Assembly (NCBI GenBank): GCA_963662035.1 | Contig: CAVLDO010000026.1 | Location: 1 to 13,620, forward strand | DNA from: Equibacterium sp963662035 | Lineage (GTDB): Bacteria; Bacteroidota; Bacteroidia; Bacteroidales; UBA932 | DNA length: 13,620 nt | Direction: 5' to 3' | Shown here: positions 1 to 6,564 of the stretch, one piece after another | How positions within the stretch are numbered: the first letter of the stretch is position 1 | Layout of the letters: each line of letters begins with the position of its first letter | Translations under genes and position numbers: made by a program | Notes under the pieces: model-generated | What the model was told of the DNA's origin: nothing | Seen by the model: the letters and a program-made list of their open reading frames with translations, nothing else | Database searches by the model: none

Positions 1-47
1 GCCTGCCGCTAGCGTTCATCCTGAGCCAGGATCAAACTCTTCATTGT
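1..47 (-). rRNA. rrs: 16S ribosomal RNA, 5' end only (cut by window edge)
   Basis: Read on the minus strand, 40-21 is AGAGTTTGATCCTGGCTCAG, the universal 16S 5' primer site, followed by GATGAACGCTAGCGGCAGGC. Aligning to the E. coli 16S start puts the mature 5' end near position 47. The AGCGGCAGGC variant just after the primer site fits Bacteroidales such as Rikenellaceae better than Bacteroides itself, which usually has AGCTACAGGC; this is from memory and rests on few bases. The rest of the rRNA operon lies left of the window. Because rRNA operons are repeated, the window edge here may also be an assembly break. Confidence 0.96.
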
Positions 48-202
48 ATAATTTCAAATTTATCTCTGGCTTTGGGATATCTCTCTAAAAGAATCTTCGC
101 TTGCTCTTATATATCGTATGCTACAATATAAAATACTTTCTTGCTTGTACTTTTGTCTTCCAATATTTCAATCAACTTCCTCCTCGTTTCCGAAGGGGAC
201 TG
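48..202 (-). other. 16S precursor leader (transcribed spacer)
   Basis: This AT-rich stretch of about 150 bases lies between the rRNA promoter and the mature 16S start. It should be the transcribed leader that is removed during 16S maturation. I see no convincing ORF on the minus strand and no clear boxA. The plus-strand ATG at 141 would extend the first transporter gene leftward, but it lies upstream of that gene's promoter and is not used here as a start. Confidence 0.6.
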
Positions 203-233
203 CAAAGGTAGCAATCTTTTAGAACCGCACAAA
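203..233 (-). promoter_or_regulatory. rRNA operon promoter (Bacteroidota type)
   Basis: On the minus strand the -33 element TTTG (233-230) and the -7 element TACCTTTG (210-203) are separated by 19 bases. This matches the Bacteroidota primary sigma consensus TTTG-N19ish-TAnnTTTG exactly. Transcription should start near 196-199 and run left into 16S. The -33 element lies within the spacer of the rightward promoter at 219-250, so the two polymerase footprints must overlap. Confidence 0.85.
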
Positions 234-250
234 TTTTTTTACTATTTTTG
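219..250 (+). promoter_or_regulatory. Promoter for the chr-GH3-VOC-SDR operon
   Basis: The -7 element TATTTTTG (243-250) matches TAnnTTTG exactly. A partial -33 element TTAG (219-222) lies 20 bases upstream. Transcription should start around 254-257. That rules out the ATG at 141 as the start of the first gene and favours GTG at 285, giving a leader of about 30 bases. The promoter is back to back with, and overlaps, the rRNA promoter. Confidence 0.65.
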
Positions 251-284
251 CACCCGAATTTTTCTAAACAACTTGCAAGTCCGC

Positions 285-827
285 GTGAAAAGCTATTGGA
301 ACCTGTTCTGGACCTTTGTCAAAGTAAGCACCTTCACCATCGGCGGAGGTATGGCGATGGTGGCCGTGGTGAGGGATATACTGGTGGTCAAGCGCAAATG
401 GATGACCGAAGACGAGTTTATGGACATCCTGGCGATTTCCCAGACACTGCCGGGGCTGATGGCGGTGAACACCGCCATATTCATCGGCTACCGCCTTCTC
501 GGCGCAAAAGGGAGCCTGGTTGCGACGCTCGGCAGCATAATCCCCCCGTTCTTCATAATTCTGGCTATAGTGATGGTGTTCAACGGCCATTGGGACAATG
601 AGGCGGTGGTGGCGGTGTTCCAAGGCATACGGCCTGCCGTCGTGGCGCTGATTGCGGTGCCCACCATTCAGATGGCCATCCGCCAGAAGCTCAACTGGGT
701 ATCCGGCAGCCTTGCAGTGGTGACGATACTGCTTATAGCGCTGCTTAAGGTCTCTCCCATATACATAATTCTCGTGGTCGGCGTGATTGCCGCGCTGATT
801 GCAAAATACAGGGAGGGGCGCCGATGA
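285..827 (+). CDS. chrA: Chromate transporter (CHR family), short subunit 1
   Basis: About 180-residue membrane protein of the CHR (ChrA) family, single-domain short type. Family hallmarks are FTIGGGMAM near residues 17-25 and AISQTLPGLMAVNTAIFIGY near 48-67, followed by several hydrophobic segments to the C-terminus. Members move chromate or related oxyanions out of the cell; paired short CHR proteins such as the B. subtilis ChrS pair act together. The frame is open back to ATG 141, but the promoter at 243-250 and family alignment point to GTG 285 (protein begins KSYWNLFWTF after the start). TTG 273 is an alternative. No Shine-Dalgarno is visible, as usual in this phylum. The stop overlaps the next start as ATGA (824-827), so the two subunits are probably translationally coupled. 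The true substrate is unproven; chromate is the family name only. Confidence 0.87.
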   Translation: MKSYWNLFWTFVKVSTFTIGGGMAMVAVVRDILVVKRKWMTEDEFMDILAISQTLPGLMAVNTAIFIGYRLLGAKGSLVATLGSIIPPFFIILAIVMVFNGHWDNEAVVAVFQGIRPAVVALIAVPTIQMAIRQKLNWVSGSLAVVTILLIALLKVSPIYIILVVGVIAALIAKYREGRR

Positions 828-1375
828 TTTTCTTCGAACTCTTCTACACATTCTTCTTTATCGGAATGTTCACCATCGGGGGCGGATATGCGATGATCTC
901 GCTCATCCAGCATCAGGTGGTCACGGTGCACGGCTGGGTCACTGCCGAGGCGTTTACCGATATGATAGCGATTTCGCAGATGACGCCGGGCCCAATCGGC
1001 ATAAACAGCGCCACATATATCGGCTACAGCGTGGTGGAGGCGATGGGTTATTCCAGCATTATGTGCGTGGCGGGTTCTATGCTGGCCACAGCGGCGGTGG
1101 TGCTGCCCTCGTTCCTGATAACCTACTACATCTGCAGGATGTATGTCCGCCTCAAGGACAATCCCGTGTTCGCGGCGGTGCTCAAGAGCTTCAAGCCGCT
1201 GGTGATAGGACTCATAGGGGCTTCTGCCATAACTCTCATAACCCCGGCCACCTTCCCCGACTGGATAAGTTGGGCGATTTTTGCCGCAGCATTCGCCGTT
1301 ACTATGTGGACCAGCATAAGTCCGATGCTGGTGATAGTAGTGGCTGGCATTGCGGGTTATTTCATATATTCGTGA
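824..1375 (+). CDS. chrA: Chromate transporter (CHR family), short subunit 2
   Basis: 183-residue membrane protein, the second half of a split CHR transporter. It repeats the same layout as its upstream partner: FTIGGGYAMISLIQ near residues 16-29, AISQMTPGPIGINSATYIGY near 48-67, then about four to five hydrophobic helices. In short CHR pairs the two proteins have opposite membrane orientation and are thought to form a heterodimer equivalent to one two-domain ChrA; that is family knowledge and is not tested here. It starts inside the stop codon of subunit 1 (ATGA overlap). The GH3 gene begins 16 bases after its stop, so transcription very likely continues into it. The two subunits are related but clearly diverged, so this is not a recent duplication. 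Confidence 0.88.
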   Translation: MIFFELFYTFFFIGMFTIGGGYAMISLIQHQVVTVHGWVTAEAFTDMIAISQMTPGPIGINSATYIGYSVVEAMGYSSIMCVAGSMLATAAVVLPSFLITYYICRMYVRLKDNPVFAAVLKSFKPLVIGLIGASAITLITPATFPDWISWAIFAAAFAVTMWTSISPMLVIVVAGIAGYFIYS

Positions 1376-1391
1376 CCATAAGCCCTTTCTG

Positions 1392-2918
1392 ATGGATATA
1401 ATCACAAATCTTGTCCGGTTGTACCTGCGACCCCGCGTGCGGGCCATAGCCCGTTATGCCACCGATTATGAGCGGCTGCAGAAGGGGATCTTGAGTATGC
1501 TGCTGGAGCAGGGGCGCAAGACCGACTACGGCAGGCGGCACCATTTGGAGAGAATCTCTGATTATGAGGGATTTGCCGCCGCCGTGCCTCTGAACGACTA
1601 CGGCAGCCTAAAGGAGGACATAGCAAGGATGATGCGGGGCGAGCGGGATGTGCTCTGGCCCGGCAGGGTTGAATTTTTTGCCACCAGCAGCGGCACCACC
1701 AGCGATAACATCAAGTTTATACCGGTGTCCGGGCGCGGGCTCAGGCGCTGCCACCTGCAGGGCGGGCACGATATCACGGCCACCTATCTGGACTTGCGCC
1801 GCGATTCGCATATCTCAAAAGGGTTTTCGCTGATTCTATCGGGCAACTTAAACCCCAAGTACACTACACAAAAGGCCAAAGTGGGGGATGTGAGTGCCAT
1901 AATGACCGCCGCCATCGCCCCCTGGAAGAGACGGCTGCTGCACATAACCCCCCCGACAAGCACGGCGCAGATAAGCGACATATACAAAAAATACGACGCC
2001 ATAGGGGATATAATCTCCAAAAAGAGCCTTGTCTCCTTTTCCGGCACTCCGGACTGGAACCTGGTGCTGCTCAAGCGCACTTTGGAGCGTGCCGGGGCGG
2101 CAAATGCGGAGAGACTCTGGCCCAAAATGGAGTTTTTTGCCCACGGCGGGATGAGCTTTCTCCCCTATCGGCCGATTTTCGATGCCCTGTTCCCGTCGGG
2201 ACGGCTGCGCTACATAGAGACCTACAACGCCTCGGAGGGCTTCTTTGGGGTGCAGACAGACCCCGACGATGCGGCTATGACCCTTATGTTGGACTATGAG
2301 GTCTTTTATGAGTTTGTACCGATGTCTCTCTACGGCAAATCCGGGGCCCGCGCGCTGCCGCTGTGGGAGACAGAGCCGGATGTGGAGTATGCGGTGATAA
2401 TCACCACCTCGTCGGGACTCTGGCGCTACGACATCGGCGACGTGATACGCTTTACCCGCAAGGCCCCCTACAAGTTCGTGATTGTGGGGCGCACCCATCA
2501 GTACATCAACATCTGGGGGGAGGATCTCTCCGTGCAGCAGGCAGAGAAGGCTTTGAGCGACACCTGCCGCGAGACGGGCGCCTCGGTGCTGGAATTCACC
2601 GTGGCCCCGACAGTGGACCCCGCCACCGGAGGGGGGCATCACCAGTGGCTTGTGGAGTTTGACAAAAGGCCGTATTCCCTGCAGGAGTTTGCCTCGCTGC
2701 TGGAGCAGAAGGTGAAGGATGCCGACCACGACTATGCCCACTTCAGCACCGCAGCGGGCGGCATAATGAACCGCCTGGAGGTGATAGAGGCGCGCGAAGG
2801 ACTCTTCTACGAGTGGATGGAGGCCCGCGGCAAGCTTGGGGGCCAGCACAAGGTGCCCCGTCTGTTCAACGGCCGCAAACATATCGACTCATTGCTTGAA
2901 TTAAACAACAGAAAATAG
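1392..2918 (+). CDS. GH3-family acyl-acid amide synthetase
   Basis: 508-residue protein of the GH3 family (called GH3 auxin-responsive promoter family in databases), a branch of the ANL adenylating superfamily. Plant members adenylate acyl acids such as indole acetate or jasmonate with ATP and join them to amino acids; bacterial substrates are mostly unknown. The nucleotide-binding motifs are intact: SSGTT at residues 99-103 (in FFATSSGTTSDNIKFIP), YNASEG at 278-283, WRYDIGD at 344-350 and GRT at 366-368. Length suits bacterial members and is shorter than plant GH3 (~600). I chose ATG 1392 (MDIITNLVRLYLRP) because the in-frame ATG at 1350 lies inside the upstream transporter gene and adds a non-homologous tail. 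No signal peptide, so cytosolic. The next gene starts after 2 bases. The biochemical class is well supported; the substrate is unknown. Confidence 0.88.
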   Translation: MDIITNLVRLYLRPRVRAIARYATDYERLQKGILSMLLEQGRKTDYGRRHHLERISDYEGFAAAVPLNDYGSLKEDIARMMRGERDVLWPGRVEFFATSSGTTSDNIKFIPVSGRGLRRCHLQGGHDITATYLDLRRDSHISKGFSLILSGNLNPKYTTQKAKVGDVSAIMTAAIAPWKRRLLHITPPTSTAQISDIYKKYDAIGDIISKKSLVSFSGTPDWNLVLLKRTLERAGAANAERLWPKMEFFAHGGMSFLPYRPIFDALFPSGRLRYIETYNASEGFFGVQTDPDDAAMTLMLDYEVFYEFVPMSLYGKSGARALPLWETEPDVEYAVIITTSSGLWRYDIGDVIRFTRKAPYKFVIVGRTHQYINIWGEDLSVQQAEKALSDTCRETGASVLEFTVAPTVDPATGGGHHQWLVEFDKRPYSLQEFASLLEQKVKDADHDYAHFSTAAGGIMNRLEVIEAREGLFYEWMEARGKLGGQHKVPRLFNGRKHIDSLLELNNRK

Positions 2919-2920
2919 TT

Positions 2921-3994
2921 ATGAAAGACTTTTTTATCTCGGCCATCCAGCAGGTGGGGGTCGGAACGGAGAATTTCCGCAACTCCTGGGATTGGTTCAT
3001 AAAGTATTTCGGCATCGACATCAAGATTCTTGAAGACGACACCATAGCGGAGAGGATGCTTCCCTACACGGGCGGAGTGCCGCAGAAGCGCCACGCCTGC
3101 ATCGCGGTGAACCTGCAGGGGGGCTCGGGATTCGAAATATGGCAATACAGCGAGCGCAAGCCCTGCAGCGTCCCCTTCACGATAGAGGTGGGCGATTTGG
3201 GCATACTTGCCGCCAAGGTCAAGTGCCGCGACGTGGCCGCATTCCACAAGTGGCTCGGCGCGCAGTGGAGAGACTGCAGCCCGATTGAGGCGCTGCCCGA
3301 CGGCACACCCTGCTTTTGGGTCAAGGATCTCTACGGCAACTGGTTCCAGATATGCGAGCGCAAGGATGTCTATATCGACGAAGGCAAACTCACCGGCGGC
3401 ATCATCGGCGCCGTGGTTGGTGTGAGCGATATGGCCGCCTCCCTCAAGTTTTACGGCGAAGTGCTGGGCTATGACACACTGGTGAGCGATGTCACCGCAC
3501 CCTACAGCGCTTATCTGAGCGCAGGAAGCAAACAGTGCCGCAGAGTTATCCTCAAGCGCTCCGCACCGCAGAAGGGGGCTTTCGCGGCCCTGCTGGGCGA
3601 GAGCACGATAGAGCTGGTGCAGGCGCTGGAGCGCACTCCGCGCAAGATATACGAAGGGCGCTACTGGGGCGACCCTGGCTTCATCCAAATCTGTTTTGAC
3701 GTGACCGGAATGAGGGCGCTGGGCGAATTCTGCGCCTTAAAGGGACACCCCTTCACCGTGGACAGCTGCCCCGGCGGCGAGCAGTTCGATATGGGCGATG
3801 CCTCTGGCCACTTCACCTACATAGAGGATCCCGACGGCACTCTGATAGAGTTTGTGGAGACTTTCAAGGTGCCTGTAGTAAAAAAGATAGGCTGGTTTAT
3901 CGATATGAACAAGCGCTCCGCAGAGAAGCCCCTGCCAAAATTCCTCTACAGAATGATGGGGCTCGTGTCGCGCCAGAAAGTTCAGGCCAAATGA
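2921..3994 (+). CDS. Double-domain VOC (glyoxalase-fold) protein
   Basis: 357-residue cytosolic protein with two vicinal-oxygen-chelate modules. Module 1 covers residues ~5-150 (FEIWQY, then CFWVKDLYGNWFQICE). Module 2 covers ~160-320 (a GVSDMAASLKFYGEVLGY entry, IELVQAL, then the strong VOC ending EDPDGTLIEFVETF). Conserved Glu residues end the expected metal-ligand strands in both halves, but the usual first His looks replaced by Gln or other residues, so metal binding is uncertain. VOC members include lyases, isomerases, dioxygenases and binding proteins, and I cannot choose among them. I recall close full-length relatives as conserved proteins in other Bacteroidales, annotated only as glyoxalase or VOC. 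The gene sits 2 bases after GH3 and overlaps the SDR gene (ATGATG junction), implying a shared pathway. Confidence 0.85.
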   Translation: MKDFFISAIQQVGVGTENFRNSWDWFIKYFGIDIKILEDDTIAERMLPYTGGVPQKRHACIAVNLQGGSGFEIWQYSERKPCSVPFTIEVGDLGILAAKVKCRDVAAFHKWLGAQWRDCSPIEALPDGTPCFWVKDLYGNWFQICERKDVYIDEGKLTGGIIGAVVGVSDMAASLKFYGEVLGYDTLVSDVTAPYSAYLSAGSKQCRRVILKRSAPQKGAFAALLGESTIELVQALERTPRKIYEGRYWGDPGFIQICFDVTGMRALGEFCALKGHPFTVDSCPGGEQFDMGDASGHFTYIEDPDGTLIEFVETFKVPVVKKIGWFIDMNKRSAEKPLPKFLYRMMGLVSRQKVQAK

Positions 3995-4779
3995 TGCAGC
4001 GCATTTGGATCACCGGGGCTTCCTCCGGAATAGGGCGGGCCTGCGCTCTTGAATATGCATCGCGCGGGGCGAGTCTCGCTTTGACCTCTTCCGGCGCGGA
4101 GCGGCTTGCCGCAGTGGTGCAGGAGTGCCTCAAGGCCGGTGCCGCGCAGGCGGTGGCGCTCCCCTGCGACCTCGGCGACCCCTCGGGAATCGAGACTCTC
4201 ACGCAGCAGGCCTGGGAGGCGCTCGGGGGCATCGACATAGCCTTTCTCAACGCCGGCATAAGCCAGCGCACACTGGTGGAAGACACCTCGATGGAGATGG
4301 TGCGCAAGATAATGGAGGTAAACTTTTTTTCTCCGGTGGCGATGGCGCGCGTGCTGCTGCCGCTGATGGTGAGCCGCGGCGGCGGGCAGATAGCCGTCAC
4401 AACCTCTATCGCCGGGCGCTTCGGCTTTCCGATGCGCTGCGGCTACAGCTCCTCCAAATTCGCACTCTACGGCTTTTTCGAGACCCTGCAGGCGGAATAC
4501 TACAACAAGGGAATCCGCGTGACGCTGGTGTGCCCGGGGCGCGTGCGCACCAACATTTCTCTCTACGCCCTTGCCAAGGGCGGAATGCCTCACGGCAAGA
4601 TGGATCCGGGGCAGGCCGGCGGCATTTCTGCAGAAAAGGCGGCCCGCAAGATTGTGAGGGCCATAGACCGCCGCCGCCGCGAGACTCTCGTGGGAGGCAA
4701 GGAACTGGTGATGGTCTATATCAAAAAAATATTTCCGGGCCTTTGCGCAACGCTGGCCCGGAAAATTAAAAGTCAGTAA
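3991..4779 (+). CDS. Short-chain dehydrogenase/reductase (classical SDR)
   Basis: 262-residue NAD(P)-dependent oxidoreductase with the full classical SDR signature: cofactor loop TGASSGIG (8-15), NAG (87-89), Asn111, and the catalytic Ser139, Tyr152 and Lys156 (YSSSK) with the usual 13-residue Ser-Tyr spacing. The post-catalytic PGRVRTNIS stretch resembles SDRs that act on lipid-like or bulky carbonyls/alcohols; that is only a hint. A Ser lies where an Arg often binds NADP (LTSSGAERL), so cofactor preference is unclear. The start overlaps the VOC stop (ATGATG at 3991-3996); translation could begin at 3991 or 3994. It is the last gene of the rightward operon. Its 3' end overlaps the convergent small-protein gene by 14 bases and contains that gene's terminator hairpin. 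Confidence 0.9.
   Translation: MMQRIWITGASSGIGRACALEYASRGASLALTSSGAERLAAVVQECLKAGAAQAVALPCDLGDPSGIETLTQQAWEALGGIDIAFLNAGISQRTLVEDTSMEMVRKIMEVNFFSPVAMARVLLPLMVSRGGGQIAVTTSIAGRFGFPMRCGYSSSKFALYGFFETLQAEYYNKGIRVTLVCPGRVRTNISLYALAKGGMPHGKMDPGQAGGISAEKAARKIVRAIDRRRRETLVGGKELVMVYIKKIFPGLCATLARKIKSQ
4723..4764 (-). terminator. Intrinsic terminator of the leftward lipoprotein operon, inside the SDR gene
   Basis: On the minus strand, immediately after the stop of the small membrane protein, the sequence TTTCCGGGCC (4764-4755) pairs perfectly with GGCCCGGAAA (4741-4732) around a 13-base loop. It is followed by TATTTTTTT (4731-4723). A 10-bp GC-rich stem plus a U-tract is a textbook Rho-independent terminator. 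It lies entirely within the coding 3' end of the convergent SDR gene. On the plus strand the hairpin is followed by AAAATT, not a U-tract, so it should act mainly leftward. Confidence 0.85.
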
Positions 4780-5185
4780 CAATCGGAATCGTGTTCTGCG
4801 GCTGCGCTGGCGCCACCGAGACTATGCTGTCCACGATGTACCGCTGCATTCCCCGCCAGGGGAGGGCTCCGTTGTATTCTTTATAGTGAAGCTCCACGCT
4901 GCGGCCGCTGCAGTGCATCAGACTGTCGGCCACAGATTTCTTGGTCACGGAAAAGTTGAACTCGTTTGACTGGATGCCGCCTCCGCTTCTGGCACCCTTG
5001 AATCCTGTCTGTATCAGGCGGCCTTCGTAGGTCTTCCAGACCCAGCCCTTGTACACTATCTGATTGAGTTCGCCGGCCTTGACGCCGCTGCCGAACACAA
5101 AGCAGAATTTGAAATAGCAGAATACCGCAGCTGCCAGTACAAGCAGCGCGGCAATCCAGGTAATTATCTTTGCAGAAGTTTTCAC
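4766..5185 (-). CDS. Conserved small membrane-anchored protein, unknown function
   Basis: 139-residue protein with one N-terminal hydrophobic helix (~residues 7-29) and a soluble domain probably facing the periplasm. Conserved-looking stretches are VFGSGVKAGELNQIVYKG (30-47), KTYEGRLIQTGF, and HYKEYNGALPWRG. I recognise it as a widespread Bacteroidota family that I recall carrying the name 6-phosphogluconate dehydrogenase in some databases. Nothing in this sequence supports that enzyme: there is no Rossmann motif and it is far too short. The role is unknown. It lies 3 bases downstream of the BACON/FISUMP lipoprotein and shares its transcript. Its stop overlaps the SDR 3' end by 14 bases, directly followed by a strong terminator. 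Confidence 0.85.
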   Translation of the reverse strand: MKTSAKIITWIAALLVLAAAVFCYFKFCFVFGSGVKAGELNQIVYKGWVWKTYEGRLIQTGFKGARSGGGIQSNEFNFSVTKKSVADSLMHCSGRSVELHYKEYNGALPWRGMQRYIVDSIVSVAPAQPQNTIPIVTDF

Positions 5186-5188
5186 AAT

Positions 5189-6490
5189 CTATTCCAGTTG
5201 GTTTTTGATGCAGCGGACGCTGCAGGCGCGGGGCATTGCGGTGGTGTAGTTGTTCACCATCTGCAGGTTTGCCCTGGTGGTGTTCTCTGTCAGCGCGAGA
5301 GCATACCACTGGGAGGAAGAGTAGGCGCTGGAGCAGAAGATATAAGTGTTGTTGACATATCCGCGGCTTTCAAGATAGCCGTTTGTGGAGAAGCCGTCCT
5401 TGTAGCCGGCGCCGGAGCCGTTGATATAACCGGCCTGGGCTGTTATGAAGCCGTCCTCTTTCAGCTTGGTGAGAGAACCGCAGTCCCTGTCAGCATCGTA
5501 ATAGGGGGCATCGGTGACGGTCTCGAGGCTGGAGTCGGAGCTCTTGCCCACAAGGCGCATAAACTCGGCTGCGGTGGGGATGTGCCATCCGTCGGGGCAG
5601 ATGCCCTGCGCACCCTCTTGCCGCTTGCTGGTGGTGGCGGTGATGGTGGTGTTGAACGCTACCGCATCGCAGTAGAGCAGACCCTTTGCAATGATGCCTT
5701 CGGTGCTGTTGTCAGCCTCGTTTGCGCTGTCGCTGCAGGGATACCACACGCCGCAGGTGCCGTCGTTGATAGTGATGCCCTTTGCGGAGTAGCAGAGGTT
5801 TTCGACCATCCACCAGCGGCCGTCGCGCATCTTCTTGATTTTATAGCTGCGGGTGCCCACCGTAAGAGAGGGGGATGTCTGCGTGATTTCCAAATTGTCT
5901 TCTACCGTGGCGTCGTCACCCTTGGCGGTGACGTTAAGGGAGAAACTGCGGTCTGTCTCGCCCTCGTATTCGGGGATTGTCACGGTGATGGTGTCGGAGC
6001 CGTTCTCGTTGGTGCCGGTGAGGGGTTCAACCTCTATGTCGCCGTTCACGGTGATTTCCCAGGGGAAGTTTGACGAAACGGTGAAGATATACTCGCCGCC
6101 GATGTAGTCGGCAGTTGCGATGGTCTTGTTGAACATCACATACGCGGGGGCGTCCTGAGTCACCGTCAGAGTTTTGAGCGCATCCTTCTGTGAGCCGTGG
6201 GCCACTGCGGTGAAATAGTGCTTGAGAATAGCGGTGGATTCGTTTTTGATTACATCCACCGTGATGGTGGTGGTGCCGGAGCCGCCGCTCTTCTGCGAGA
6301 TTGTGAGCAGGGAGTCGGCATCGCTGTCGCAGATCAGATCCCAATTGCAGTTGGAGGTAACATCAAAGGTGAAACGGCCACCGTTGTGGGTCAACTCCAG
6401 ATCCTCCCGGTCAATATTGATTTCGGGGGATTCCGCACAGGATGCAAGTGTCAGCGCAGCTGCTGCAAACCAGATTAAGAGCTTTCTCAT
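5189..6490 (-). CDS. BACON-BACON-FISUMP lipoprotein
   Basis: 433-residue exported lipoprotein. The N-terminus is a lipoprotein signal with lipobox LASC (Cys18). Two BACON-like all-beta domains follow (~22-115 and ~116-209), each with the SNCNW / SNFPW core motif and closing with LTVTQDAP or LEITQTSP. The C-terminal half (~210-433) is a FISUMP domain: DGRWWMVENLCYSAKG, GICPDGWHIPTAAEF, and the ending ARSC-like PRACSVRCIKN. BACON domains are linked to carbohydrate or mucin binding and FISUMP domains to surface or adhesin-type proteins in Bacteroidota and Fibrobacter; neither is catalytic. Residues after Cys18 (AESPEINIDRED) are acidic, a weak match to the surface lipoprotein export signal. First gene of a two-gene operon. 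Ligand unknown. Confidence 0.88.
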   Translation of the reverse strand: MRKLLIWFAAAALTLASCAESPEINIDREDLELTHNGGRFTFDVTSNCNWDLICDSDADSLLTISQKSGGSGTTTITVDVIKNESTAILKHYFTAVAHGSQKDALKTLTVTQDAPAYVMFNKTIATADYIGGEYIFTVSSNFPWEITVNGDIEVEPLTGTNENGSDTITVTIPEYEGETDRSFSLNVTAKGDDATVEDNLEITQTSPSLTVGTRSYKIKKMRDGRWWMVENLCYSAKGITINDGTCGVWYPCSDSANEADNSTEGIIAKGLLYCDAVAFNTTITATTSKRQEGAQGICPDGWHIPTAAEFMRLVGKSSDSSLETVTDAPYYDADRDCGSLTKLKEDGFITAQAGYINGSGAGYKDGFSTNGYLESRGYVNNTYIFCSSAYSSSQWYALALTENTTRANLQMVNNYTTAMPRACSVRCIKNQLE

Positions 6491-6564
6491 ATATTCCTAT
6501 ATACTTTTTACTATTTGTGGGGCCGAAGTTAACAAAAAAAATCCGCTGAACAACCAATTTGCGC
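6491..6564 (-). promoter_or_regulatory. Gap between dpp5 and the lipoprotein gene; possible weak promoter
   Basis: This 74-base gap separates two leftward genes. On the minus strand it has an eight-T run ending in TTTG (6541-6533). The run could be a U-tract after dpp5 or the -33 element of a promoter for the lipoprotein operon. Nineteen bases further on is TAGTAAAA (6513-6506), which keeps only the TA of TAnnTTTG. I see no strong hairpin before the T-run. The gap may therefore hold a divergent or regulated promoter, or the lipoprotein may be read through from dpp5. Confidence 0.3.

Noticed and set aside
55..62. TAAATTTG on the minus strand just before mature 16S, a possible second rRNA promoter
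   Set aside because: No -33 element at the right distance, and it would start transcription at or inside the mature 16S end.
141..284. N-terminal extension of the first CHR gene from ATG 141
   Set aside because: The extension would lie across the rRNA leader and both promoters, is not membrane-transporter-like, and starts upstream of the gene's own -7 element.
1848..2882. Long minus-strand open frame of 344 codons opposite GH3
   Set aside because: It is a shadow of the GC-rich GH3 gene. The translation has low-complexity His/Gly/Arg-rich composition and no family motif.
4732..4764. The hairpin as a terminator for the rightward operon
   Set aside because: On the plus strand it is followed by A-rich sequence, not a U-tract, and it would cut the SDR message before its stop codon.
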